From Undibacterium sp. CCC3.4 (GTDB lineage Bacteria > Pseudomonadota > Gammaproteobacteria > Burkholderiales > Burkholderiaceae_D), in assembly GCF_034347425.1 (NCBI RefSeq), contig NZ_CP133779.1, positions 3,658,001-3,722,000 of the forward strand: a stretch of DNA of 64,000 bases. The letters are read 5' to 3'. The notes under the pieces are model-generated. The model had not been told where the DNA came from, ran no database searches, and worked only from the letters and a program-made list of their open reading frames with translations. Positions within the stretch are counted from its first letter, which is position 1, and every line of letters starts with the position of its first letter. A program made the translations under genes and the position numbers. Shown here in pieces: positions 28,499-36,448 of this stretch.

Positions 28499-28517
28499 TA
28501 GAATCTTGCCTAGGCAA
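28499..28517 (+). promoter_or_regulatory. Putative promoter -10 and palindromic operator of the marR-emr operon
   Basis: TAGAAT (28499-28504) is followed 1 nt later by the perfect 12-bp palindrome TTGCCTAGGCAA (28506-28517), 15 bp before the marR start. The position suggests self-repression by the MarR protein. The left duplicate has CAGAAT instead of TAGAAT and the same palindrome at 23364-23375. Confidence 0.55.
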
Positions 28518-28532
28518 CGATTATCCCATCTC

Positions 28533-29021
28533 ATGAATCCACCCGCTCTTGAATTTTCCGTCACCAAAGTCGAAGACAGCGTCGGCTATTTGCTGGCGCG
28601 CGCGCGCACCATGATTTCGCGCGGGGTCGATGAATCTTTGCGCGAGCTCGATATTACCCATGCGCAGAGTAGTATTTTTATGATGCTCTGGATGGGCAAG
28701 TGTCGTACTGCGGCTGAATTATCGCGCGATCTGTTCATCGATTCGGCGGCCATGAAACGCACAATCGACAAACTGGTTGCCAAAGGTTTATTGGAGCGCA
28801 TCGCTGATCTCGATGACAAACGCTTATATGCCTTGCAACTGACCCCGAGTGGCCACGCAATCGCACAACAATTGCCGGCCATTTATCGCGAAGTCCTCGA
28901 CATCAGTTTCACTGGTTTTCAACAAGAAGAAATCGAGTTTTTGAAGTTCCTTTTGAGGAAGTTACTTGCCAACCGCCCGATACTCGAAGCTCATAGCAAT
29001 ACTTGCCATGACAATCAATAA
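28533..29021 (+). CDS. MarR-family transcriptional regulator
   Basis: A 162-residue winged-helix repressor. The central domain includes TAAELSRDLFIDSAAMKRTI (recognition helix region) and the wing GLLERIADLDDKRLYALQLT with the conserved D-x-R-x3 core. ATG 28533 follows the palindrome; the open frame begins 27 nt upstream. It heads a unit with an outer-membrane factor, EmrA and EmrB and probably represses it, releasing upon drug or phenolic ligand binding as EmrR does. Its first 88 bp are duplicated at 23391. Confidence 0.9.
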   Translation: MNPPALEFSVTKVEDSVGYLLARARTMISRGVDESLRELDITHAQSSIFMMLWMGKCRTAAELSRDLFIDSAAMKRTIDKLVAKGLLERIADLDDKRLYALQLTPSGHAIAQQLPAIYREVLDISFTGFQQEEIEFLKFLLRKLLANRPILEAHSNTCHDNQ

Positions 29022-29055
29022 AAAAGCACGTTTCCTACCTTACATGGCTACCCTC

Positions 29056-30558
29056 ATGACCCTCAACCCCAAACAATTTATTCGCCACCGCTCAGGCATG
29101 GCGCTGATCTTGGCCGCCAGCGCCATGCTGGCTGGCTGTGTCAGCCACAGTGGCATAGAAAGTCATGCTCAGCTTCACACCCTGCCCGACAGTCGCAGCG
29201 ACGCCCTGTACGGCACGGCCCAAGCGAACTGGCCCAACAGTGATTGGGCCGGCGCGATCGGCGGCGCAGAATTACAAGAATTGATCGCCGCTGCACTGGC
29301 CGGCAACCCCAGCTTGCAAGCCGCCGCGGCCCGTATCGATGCGGCCCGTGCCGCGATCGCCATCAGCCGCTCGGCCACGTTGCCGAGTGTCAATGCTTCC
29401 TTCGAAAATACCTATCAGCGGTATTCCGAACATGGCTTAATCCCGCCTCCATTGGCAGGCAACTATTATTCAGATAACGAGTTGGCCGTCAGTATTACGT
29501 ATGATCTCGATTTCTGGGGCAAGCACAGTGCTGAAATGCGCACGGCTTTATCCCAAGCCCAAGTCGCCGAGGCAGAGCAACAAAGCGTACGTCTGATGCT
29601 CAGTAATGCCGTCGCACGCAGTTGGTTACAATTGGCCAGACAGTATGCGCAGCGTGAAATGAGCCTGCAGCAAAGACTGGTACGGGAAAAATTTGATGCC
29701 CTGATTGCCCAACGTGTACACGCCGGACTCGATACCCAATCCGACATCCAACAAGGCGTCTTGCAAGTGGCGGCCTTGAATAAGGACATTTCCGCTTGGG
29801 ATGAAGCCATCGCACTGAGCCGCAATCAACTCGCCGCCCTGCTCGGCGCTTCACCGGAACGTGGCAGTGCCATAGCACGACCAAAATTTGATGGTGCGCA
29901 GCACATTGGCGTGCCAGCAAGTTTGCCTTTGGAATTAATCAGTCGCCGTCCCGACATCGTGGCAGCACGCTGGCGCGTCGAGGCGAACCAAGGTGACATC
30001 GATGCGGCAACAACACAGTTTTATCCGAATGTGAACTTGGTTGGCTTTGCCGGTTTGTCGAGTATCGGCGTCGATCAATTTTTCAAGAGCGGCAGCTTGA
30101 TCGTCGGAGTCGGCCCATCGATACATCTGCCGCTGTTTGAAGGCGGCCGCTTGCGCGCGCAATTGAAAACCCGCGTAGCCGCGTATGACGTCGCCGTCGC
30201 CACCTACAATCAAAGCCTCACCGATGCCCTGCATGAAGTGGCGGATCAAGTTCAAATGATGGCCGGCAGCAGTGCCCAAATCGCCCAGCAACAGTCGGCG
30301 ACCGATGCCGCGCAACGCAGTTTGAACTTGGCACGCCAACGCCAGCAAGCTGGAACGGCTAATTTATTGCCAGTACTGAGCGCCGAAAGTCTGTTACTCA
30401 GCCAGCAAAAACAAACCATGGATTTGGTGTTCCGCCAAGCGGAAAGCCAAATCAACCTGATCAAGGCACTCGGCGGTGGCTATGACAGTCAAGCGCACCA
30501 TGCCACCCCGCCGCACTCCCCTCTTTCCGTATCCAACAACTCGAAGGCAGCGTTATGA
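29056..30558 (+). CDS. Outer-membrane efflux lipoprotein (NodT/OprM type)
   Basis: About 500 residues, two OEP repeats forming the TolC-like channel of a tripartite pump. A lipoprotein signal ends LILAASAMLAGC, with the lipid-bearing Cys near residue 28. PLPLFEGGRLRAQLKTRVAAYD-type and RPDIVAARWRVEANQGDIDAA segments mark the second repeat. Several in-frame ATGs (29008, 29044, 29056, 29098) are possible; 29056 gives a normal signal peptide, while 29008 would overlap marR by 14 nt. It shares an ATGA overlap with emrA, so the channel is made together with its pump. Confidence 0.88.
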   Translation: MTLNPKQFIRHRSGMALILAASAMLAGCVSHSGIESHAQLHTLPDSRSDALYGTAQANWPNSDWAGAIGGAELQELIAAALAGNPSLQAAAARIDAARAAIAISRSATLPSVNASFENTYQRYSEHGLIPPPLAGNYYSDNELAVSITYDLDFWGKHSAEMRTALSQAQVAEAEQQSVRLMLSNAVARSWLQLARQYAQREMSLQQRLVREKFDALIAQRVHAGLDTQSDIQQGVLQVAALNKDISAWDEAIALSRNQLAALLGASPERGSAIARPKFDGAQHIGVPASLPLELISRRPDIVAARWRVEANQGDIDAATTQFYPNVNLVGFAGLSSIGVDQFFKSGSLIVGVGPSIHLPLFEGGRLRAQLKTRVAAYDVAVATYNQSLTDALHEVADQVQMMAGSSAQIAQQQSATDAAQRSLNLARQRQQAGTANLLPVLSAESLLLSQQKQTMDLVFRQAESQINLIKALGGGYDSQAHHATPPHSPLSVSNNSKAAL

Positions 30559-31757
30559 ACGCCCCAACTCAAAATCCAACCCCATCGACCCCTGCAGCCG
30601 TAGAGGCGACGCCAGACACCAGCAAACGACGCGGCTTGCTCATCGCCATTACCACCGTGGTCGCGCTTGGCATTGCCGCCTATATTGTTTGGTGGACGCT
30701 GGTCGGCAGCCATTATGAACATACCGATGATGCCTACGCCGCCGGCAACGTGGTGCAAATTACACCGCAAGTGGCCGGTACCGTACTGGCCATCCATGCC
30801 GATGACACTGAAATGGTGCAAGCCGGCAAGCCGCTGATCGAATTCGATAAAACCGACGCCAGCGTGGCTCTCGACCAAGCTGAAGCACAACTCGCACAAA
30901 CCGTGCGTGAAGTCAAAGTCCTGTTCGCCAACAATGCTTCTTTGCAAGCCAATATCGATTTGCGCAGCAGCGATGTCGAACGTGCCAAGGCCGATCTGGC
31001 GCGGCGCGCCCAATTGCTCAGTTCCGGGGCGATTTCGACCGAAGAACTTGAACATGCCCGCAATGCCTTGAAAACCGCCGAAGCAGCCTTGATCGCCACG
31101 CGTGAACAATTGGCTTCCAACCATGCTTTGACAGAAAATACTTCAGTCGCCCAGCATCCTAACGTCTTGCGCGCGGCCGCTAAAGTACGCGAAACCTTGC
31201 TCAGCTACAGCCGTGCCACCATACCGGCACCCTTGAGCGGCTATATCGCCAAGCGTTCGGTACAAGTAGGCCAACGCGTGGCGGCCGGCAGCCCTCTGCT
31301 GTCCATCGTGGCGCTCAATTCGCTCTGGGTGGATGCCAATTTCAAGGAAGGCCAATTAGCCCACATGCGCATCGGTCAAGATGTGCTGTTGCATTCCGAT
31401 ATATACGGCAGCGATGTGGAATTCCATGGCAAGCTGTTGGGCATGTCGGCCGGAACCGGTTCGGCCTTTGCTTTATTGCCAGCGCAAAACGCCAGCGGCA
31501 ACTGGATCAAGGTGGTGCAGCGGGTACCAGTGCGTATTTCCTTGGACCCGAAAGAATTGGCTGATCATCCGCTGCGCATAGGGGTGTCAATGCAAGTTCA
31601 GGTTGATATTTCACAGCAAAACGGCGTGCCGGTAACTGCTGCCAATTCTGCCCCGCGCTACGAAACCAAAGTATTTGAGCAGAGCAGCTTGGCAGCGGAT
31701 CAAAAGATCGCCGCGATCATCGCTGCCAATATGGCACCGGCCACCCGGACAAAATAA
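30555..31757 (+). CDS. emrA: EmrA-type HlyD/MFP periplasmic adaptor
   Basis: A 400-residue membrane-fusion protein with a cytoplasmic N-tail, a single TM (about 28-48), YEHTDDAYAAGNVVQITPQVAGTV as the start of the lipoyl/biotinyl region, a coiled-coil hairpin (about 110-200), and SYSRATIPAPLSGYI plus VGQRVAAGSPLLSI closing the lipoyl domain. It connects EmrB to the outer-membrane factor. It overlaps both neighbours (ATGA upstream, TAATG downstream), so the three are translationally coupled. Confidence 0.93.
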   Translation: MNAPTQNPTPSTPAAVEATPDTSKRRGLLIAITTVVALGIAAYIVWWTLVGSHYEHTDDAYAAGNVVQITPQVAGTVLAIHADDTEMVQAGKPLIEFDKTDASVALDQAEAQLAQTVREVKVLFANNASLQANIDLRSSDVERAKADLARRAQLLSSGAISTEELEHARNALKTAEAALIATREQLASNHALTENTSVAQHPNVLRAAAKVRETLLSYSRATIPAPLSGYIAKRSVQVGQRVAAGSPLLSIVALNSLWVDANFKEGQLAHMRIGQDVLLHSDIYGSDVEFHGKLLGMSAGTGSAFALLPAQNASGNWIKVVQRVPVRISLDPKELADHPLRIGVSMQVQVDISQQNGVPVTAANSAPRYETKVFEQSSLAADQKIAAIIAANMAPATRTK

Positions 31758-33310
31758 TGAGCACCGCTGCACACGCACCCCACGCACCGCTGAAAGGAAC
31801 GCAACTGGCGATCGGGACCTTGGTCTTATCGCTGGCGACGTTCATGAACGTGCTCGACTCGTCGATTGCCAATGTCTCGATTCCTGCCATCTCGGGCAAT
31901 CTGGGTGTCTCGCCGCAGCAAGGAACTTGGGTAATCACCTCGTTTGCCGTGGCCAATGCGATTTCGGTGCCGCTGACCGGTTGGTTAACCAGCCGGTTCG
32001 GCCAGGTCAAGCTGTTCATGAGCTCGATTTTGTTGTTCGTGTTTTCTTCATGGCTATGCGGCATGGCACCGAACATCGAAACCCTGATCGCCGCCCGCAT
32101 CTTACAAGGTGCGGTAGCCGGACCGATGATACCGCTGTCGCAGTCACTGTTATTAGGCAGTTACCCATCCTCAAAAAGCTCGATGGCGCTGGCACTATGG
32201 GGGATGACTACCTTAGTCGCGCCGATCATGGGCCCCTTATTGGGCGGCTGGATTTCCGATAATTACTCGTGGCCGTGGATTTTTTACATCAATATCCCGG
32301 TTGGTTTATTTACGGCCTGGGCCACTTGGTCGATTTATCACACCCGCGAATCGGTCATCAAAGTTGTCCCCATCGATAAGGTCGGTTTGTTCTTGCTGGT
32401 AGTGTGGGTCGGTGCCTTACAGATCATGCTCGACAAGGGCAAGGAACTCGATTGGTTCAATTCCGGTGAAATCGTGTTACTGACCGTGATTGCCGCGGTA
32501 GGCTTGCTGTATTTCATCGTCTGGGAAAATGGTCACAAGCATCCGGTGGTCGATTTATCGCTGTTCAAAGGGCGTAACTTCTCGGCTGGCGTATTAGCGA
32601 TTTCCATCGGTTATGGCTTGTTTTTCGGCAGTTTGGTGATCATGCCACTGTGGTTGCAAACACAATTATCGTACACGGCCACCGAAGCCGGTAAAGTCAT
32701 GGCACCAGTCGGTATTTTTGCGATTTTGCTCTCGCCGGTGATTGGCAAGCTGTTACCCAAAGTTGATGCACGGAAAGTTGCTTCGGTAGCCTTCTTATTA
32801 TTTTCTGTCGTGTTTTTCATGCGCGCGCGCTTTACCACCGATGTCGATACCATCAGCCTCTTGATACCGACCTTGATTCAAGGCGCGGCCATGTCGATGT
32901 TCTTCATCCCTTTGACCTCGATCATTTTATCGGGCTTGCGCCCGGATAAAATCCCAGCCGCATCGGGCTTGTCCAACTTCGTGCGTATCATGTGCGGTGG
33001 CATGGGTGCCTCGATCATGACCACCTTATGGGACAGTCGCAGCACCCTGCACCATGCACAAATGACCGAACATACCGGCAGCGCCTACCCGGCTTTTCTC
33101 GAGAGTGTGCGCAATCTGGGCCAACTCGGCCTGCCCGACAGCGCTGCCTATGGCGTGATCGAGCGCACGATCAGCGTACAAGCCAGCACCATGGCCGCCA
33201 CCGATATTTTTTACATGGCCGCCTTCATGTTCCTTGGTCTCATCGGTATGGTATGGCTGACCAAACCGAAAAAATCGGCGATGCCTGTCGATGCGGGTGG
33301 AGCGCACTGA
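31757..33310 (+). CDS. emrB: EmrB/QacA-type DHA2 multidrug transporter
   Basis: A 517-residue, 14-helix MFS pump exporting hydrophobic drugs with proton antiport. Typical blocks are FMNVLDSSIANVSIPAI (helix 1 Asp), QGTWVITSFAVANAIS, GWLTSRFGQVK (motif A) and LQGAVAGPMIPLSQSLL. The terminal helix IFYMAAFMFLGLIGMVWLT is near residue 490. Start is fixed by the TAATG overlap with emrA. A strong hairpin 43 bp after the stop probably ends the operon. Confidence 0.94.
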   Translation: MSTAAHAPHAPLKGTQLAIGTLVLSLATFMNVLDSSIANVSIPAISGNLGVSPQQGTWVITSFAVANAISVPLTGWLTSRFGQVKLFMSSILLFVFSSWLCGMAPNIETLIAARILQGAVAGPMIPLSQSLLLGSYPSSKSSMALALWGMTTLVAPIMGPLLGGWISDNYSWPWIFYINIPVGLFTAWATWSIYHTRESVIKVVPIDKVGLFLLVVWVGALQIMLDKGKELDWFNSGEIVLLTVIAAVGLLYFIVWENGHKHPVVDLSLFKGRNFSAGVLAISIGYGLFFGSLVIMPLWLQTQLSYTATEAGKVMAPVGIFAILLSPVIGKLLPKVDARKVASVAFLLFSVVFFMRARFTTDVDTISLLIPTLIQGAAMSMFFIPLTSIILSGLRPDKIPAASGLSNFVRIMCGGMGASIMTTLWDSRSTLHHAQMTEHTGSAYPAFLESVRNLGQLGLPDSAAYGVIERTISVQASTMAATDIFYMAAFMFLGLIGMVWLTKPKKSAMPVDAGGAH

Positions 33311-33352
33311 GTAGGCCGACTGCAGTGAATCGAACAGGTAGAGAACAATGAT

Positions 33353-33386
33353 GGGCATCGACAGGACTTCGGACCTGTCGATGCCC
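33353..33386 (+). terminator. Hairpin after emrB
   Basis: Perfect 13-bp stem GGGCATCGACAGG / CCTGTCGATGCCC with an 8-nt loop, 42 bp past the emrB stop. There is no T tract, so it is a terminator-like or stabilising hairpin. Confidence 0.6.
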
Positions 33387-33405
33387 CATGACCCCAAGCG
33401 GCAGA

Positions 33406-33511
33406 CACGTCATTCCTGCGCGCTTTTGGCAGGAATCCAGCGGCGTTCGTGCTTAACTGAAAATACCCGAAATTATCTGAAAGCGACACCGGATTCCCGC
33501 CAAAATCATGC
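33406..33511. mobile_element. MITE fragment, copy B
   Basis: Matches the central inverted-repeat part of copy A (CGTCATTCCTGCGCGC, AGCGGCGTTCGTGCTTAACT, GGATTCCCGCCAAAA), but the terminal repeats are missing. It runs directly into the IS3 remnant. Confidence 0.7.
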
Positions 33512-33756
33512 TGTTGGCCCCGGATGCCCCTTCCATTGTCAGCATGTCGAAGCAGGAAGGTATTTCTGAAGCCACACTTTATAACTGGCGTACAAAACTA
33601 GTCAGCAAGGACGCCCTGTGCCAACTCCTATCAGAAAAAAATTAAAGAATTGCAACGAGAAGTAGACCGTAAAAATAAGGCGCTGGCAGAAGCAGCAGCG
33701 TTATTGGTGCTGCAAAAAAAGCTGCGCGCCCTGTGGGACGAGGGCGAGAACGAATG
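33508..33756 (+). pseudogene. IS3-family OrfA transposase remnant
   Basis: The first frame (33508-33643) gives an N-terminal HTH-like piece ending EGISEATLYNWRTKLVSK. After a stop, another frame gives KELQREVDRKNKALAEAAAL and LLVLQKKLRALWDEGENE, the OrfA leucine-zipper end typical of IS3 elements. The middle of OrfA (roughly 60-70 residues) is deleted and the frame is broken. Its stop overlaps the OrfB start (ATGA). Confidence 0.7.
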
Positions 33757-33985
33757 ACTGCGTTGAGCGACCGGCAGGAATTGATCGTGCCGATTCGGCT
33801 CGCGTGCGACCAAGGGGCGCGCTTGTTTAAAGCTTGCGAGGTCGCAGAAATTTCGCTCAATGATTGGTATCGCTGGCAGAAGAATGGGGCTGTGGTTGAT
33901 GATGCGCGCCCTTTGACGGAGCGTCCTGTGCCGGCCAACAAGCTTAGCCAAGATGAGCAGGAGGAAATTCTGAGTGTCTGTAACA
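33754..33985 (+). pseudogene. IS3-family OrfB transposase, N-terminal fragment
   Basis: About 77 residues: MTALSDRQELIVPIRLACDQ, then ACEVAEISLNDWYRWQ, the HTH_21-like start of an IS3 OrfB. The match stops where the GGGGGTGTAAGCC end sequence begins at 33986, so the integrase core with its DDE residues is lost. Confidence 0.7.
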
Positions 33986-34019
33986 GGGGGTGTAAGCCGG
34001 AACCCCAGAAATTTCCGTC
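33986..34019 (+). repeat. Solitary element end, copy 2
   Basis: GGGGGTGTAAGCCGGAACC followed by GAAATTTCCGTC. It is the reverse-oriented partner of 27847-27880, with one indel and a few mismatches, and truncates the IS3 remnant. It marks the left border of the toxin-antitoxin patch. Confidence 0.55.
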
Positions 34020-34059
34020 CTGGCTAGGTTATTGCCTGTCGTTCAAGGAAAGGCGAGTT

Positions 34060-34557
34060 TCAAGAACGCTGGACCGTTGCTAGTGGCAAGAACAAGGTCA
34101 GCGGTGAGTCTGGCAAGACGATGAAGCCGTGATGCCGGTAGAACGCCGCTGCCGCCGCGTCCTTGGCATCCACCAACAGGGCAAAGGCGGCAATCTCTGA
34201 ACTGGCAGCACGGTCAAGCGCATCGGCCAGCAGCGCACCGCCGAGACCTTGCCCCTTGAATGCCTGATCGACGGCCAGACGGCCCATGCGGACGGCAGGC
34301 ACGGTCGGATAGCGCGGCAGCTTCTTGCCGGTATTGACTGGAAGATCGGCCAGCAGCAGGCTTGCCGACGCCAAGGTGTAGTAGCCCGCAATGCGCTGCC
34401 CGTCCGCCACGGCAACGAAGCAGGCGGCCACGCGGCGGCGAATGTCCTGGGTGACTTGCTCACTCAGGTAACGATTCAGCTGCTCCGAATCACTGCGAAA
34501 AGCAGTGCGGTCATGTGCGGCATCGAGCGGCGCGAGACGGAACGGTGCATCGCTCAT
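34060..34557 (-). CDS. GNAT toxin (TacT/AtaT type)
   Basis: A 165-residue GNAT acetyltransferase of the toxin class that acetylates charged aminoacyl-tRNA and blocks translation. Typical features are EQLNRYLSEQVTQDIRRRVA near the start, AGYYTLASASLLLADLP, the acetyl-CoA loop RLAVDQAFKGQGLGGALLAD, and AAAAFYRHHGF at the C-terminus. The ATG overlaps the antitoxin stop by 4 bp. The pairing with a DUF1778 antitoxin makes the class clear; the tRNA target is not predictable. Confidence 0.92.
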   Translation of the reverse strand: MSDAPFRLAPLDAAHDRTAFRSDSEQLNRYLSEQVTQDIRRRVAACFVAVADGQRIAGYYTLASASLLLADLPVNTGKKLPRYPTVPAVRMGRLAVDQAFKGQGLGGALLADALDRAASSEIAAFALLVDAKDAAAAAFYRHHGFIVLPDSPLTLFLPLATVQRS

Positions 34558-34835
34558 TTAGTGCGCAGGAGCTTGCTGCGCCGAGCGAAGGCGCGTTGCA
34601 GAGCCGGTGCCGGTTGCGGCGGTGATAGCAGCGCCTGTGCAAAGCACTCCTGATCGGCCAGCGACAAGCGGATGACTTCGGCCTGCTCGATGGCGCGCTG
34701 CGCGGCGTCCTGAACCGCAGACACAACGAAATCAGTCATGGTGCGGCCTTGAAGCTCGGCGGCGCGCTTGAGCATCGAATGCAGATCGGTACTGATCCGG
34801 GCTTCGAGACGGGCGGTAGTGATGGCTGTGGGCAT
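34554..34835 (-). CDS. DUF1778 ribbon-helix-helix antitoxin
   Basis: A 93-residue antitoxin with an N-terminal RHH DNA-binding region (TTARLEARISTDLHSMLKRA, then QGRTMTDFVVSAVQDAA) and a C-terminal toxin-neutralising tail. ATG 34835 is chosen because AGGAGG lies 7 nt upstream; the open frame extends eight codons further. It is coupled to the GNAT toxin. The toxin-antitoxin complex probably binds the palindrome just upstream. Confidence 0.92.
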   Translation of the reverse strand: MPTAITTARLEARISTDLHSMLKRAAELQGRTMTDFVVSAVQDAAQRAIEQAEVIRLSLADQECFAQALLSPPQPAPALQRAFARRSKLLRTK

Positions 34836-34859
34836 GGTTTTGTCCTCCTGATGAAACAA

Positions 34860-34876
34860 TACGGCAAATTGCCGTA
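34860..34876. promoter_or_regulatory. Palindromic operator of the toxin-antitoxin operon
   Basis: TACGGCAA-A-TTGCCGTA, perfect 8-bp arms around one base, 24 bp upstream of the antitoxin start. The position and symmetry suit RHH autoregulation. Confidence 0.6.
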
Positions 34877-35078
34877 CACGTCAAGGTGCAACCCGTACAT
34901 AGGCCTGTGATACGCCCTGCGAGAACTGGCCGTGGCTGCGCAAAATGGACAGCCAGTAGCCCAAGCTGAACAATAAGCGCTCCATCATCAACAACCTATT
35001 CAAGCAACGGTTTCACTGGCTAAATCGTGCTTATGCAAAATTATTTACACCCTCTTGCATCGATAACGCGACTCAAGC

Positions 35079-36389
35079 CTATCGTCGCCTCCTGACAAGC
35101 AGCATATCGAACAGCCAAATCACCAGCATCGATAATCCTGTCAGCGGAAAAATGAGACCCCCGATAGCCATCAGTGCGACGACGAGGCCTTGTGCCGCGA
35201 GGTTGAGCGGTAGCGGCGGTGGACCGAGGACTGGTCGTCGTTGCCACCACATCAGTGCGGCCGACACACACAAAATAACGATCGCGATGCACGCCACCAG
35301 TAGCACCAACTGGTTGGCAAGCCCAAATTGCTGGCCTAGATGCACATTGATACCCCATTCCAGCGCTTTACCCAGAGGTCCGTAATCGGCATAACGCATG
35401 TCAAGCAGAGCCTTGCCGGAATACTGGTCGAGATGAATCACGCGTTGGCGCAACAGATCATTCGGATACACCGAGCCGGTGTAGACCGCCGATGCGCTAA
35501 GCGGCGGATTGATGGCGTAACCGCGACTAAGGCCAAGCGCATCGAAGCGGACGACGGCTTGGTCCAGCGTCATCGCCTTAGCCACATGATGGGGCGGCTG
35601 GAATGGCACTTGCGCTTGTTTGAGCGACCAACTGGTAGGTGCCAGGTGGTCGAGGTGCTCATCGGACATCGGCACACTGACACGCACACCCTCTGGGTAA
35701 CCGAAGTTGTTGCCATTAGCCCATTGATTGACCGTCTTGCCCCAGACCAGCGACCATGGCATCCCAGTGACGGCAAGGAAGACGATGAAGAACGCCACGA
35801 AGATACCGGTAACGGCATGCAGGTCGCGCCAGAGGGTGCGTCTGCGCACTGTCACGACGCCGCCACGCCGGCCACGTGGCCACCAGAGGAAAATTCCGCT
35901 GAGTACCAATAAGATGCTCCAGCCAGCGGCGACTTCAATGAGCGCGTTGGCCACCGGGCCAAAATAAGCCAGGCTATGCAGGTGCCGCAGGGTCCAGAGC
36001 ACGCCGCCTTTTTCGGGTAGGCACCCCAGTATTGTGCCGCGATATGGATCGATATAGATTGCCAGATTCTCGCCAGCTACGGTTTTGATCGTGGCTTCGG
36101 CGGCGTTGCTGGCAAGTGCAGGCGGTACGTATTTGAACAGGGTGCCCGGATACGCAGCCAGCGCAATGGTCGCAAGGCGCTGGTGCGGTAGCGCTGCCTG
36201 CGTACTGACCGCGACGCTTTTCAAATCGCGATAAATAATCTGCTCGATTTCGCTGCGAAACAGATAGATCGCGCCGGTGACGGCCAGCAGGATCAAAAAA
36301 GGTAGAACCAGCAGGCCGGCATAGAAATGCCAGCGCCAGACGGCGCGATACCAGTCGGCCGGGCGAGGTGCCCTTACGCTTATGCTCAT
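35079..36389 (-). CDS. PepSY-associated TM-helix protein (PiuB-like)
   Basis: A 436-residue inner-membrane protein. N-terminal WHFYAGLLVLPFLILLAVTG (TM1) is followed by the PepSY-type periplasmic region, then TM pairs around 160-220 and 350-430. Members of this family accompany TonB-dependent siderophore or metal receptors and are thought to act in reductive metal release or uptake across the inner membrane. It lies 59 bp downstream of the receptor gene in the same direction, making it the last gene of a three-gene uptake unit. Confidence 0.88.
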   Translation of the reverse strand: MSISVRAPRPADWYRAVWRWHFYAGLLVLPFLILLAVTGAIYLFRSEIEQIIYRDLKSVAVSTQAALPHQRLATIALAAYPGTLFKYVPPALASNAAEATIKTVAGENLAIYIDPYRGTILGCLPEKGGVLWTLRHLHSLAYFGPVANALIEVAAGWSILLVLSGIFLWWPRGRRGGVVTVRRRTLWRDLHAVTGIFVAFFIVFLAVTGMPWSLVWGKTVNQWANGNNFGYPEGVRVSVPMSDEHLDHLAPTSWSLKQAQVPFQPPHHVAKAMTLDQAVVRFDALGLSRGYAINPPLSASAVYTGSVYPNDLLRQRVIHLDQYSGKALLDMRYADYGPLGKALEWGINVHLGQQFGLANQLVLLVACIAIVILCVSAALMWWQRRPVLGPPPLPLNLAAQGLVVALMAIGGLIFPLTGLSMLVIWLFDMLLVRRRR

Positions 36390-36448
36390 AAAATATCCGG
36401 TTGAGTATAAAAGAAGCGGACCATGAACAGGCCCGCTCCGGCAGATTC

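Larger units (their letters stand above)
27879..28620. repeat. 742-bp direct repeat, right copy
   Basis: Offset of exactly 5142 bp from 22737-23478 with only four substitutions (27905, 28040, 28294, 28499) and no indels. It ends where marR continues into its unique sequence. Confidence 0.97.
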
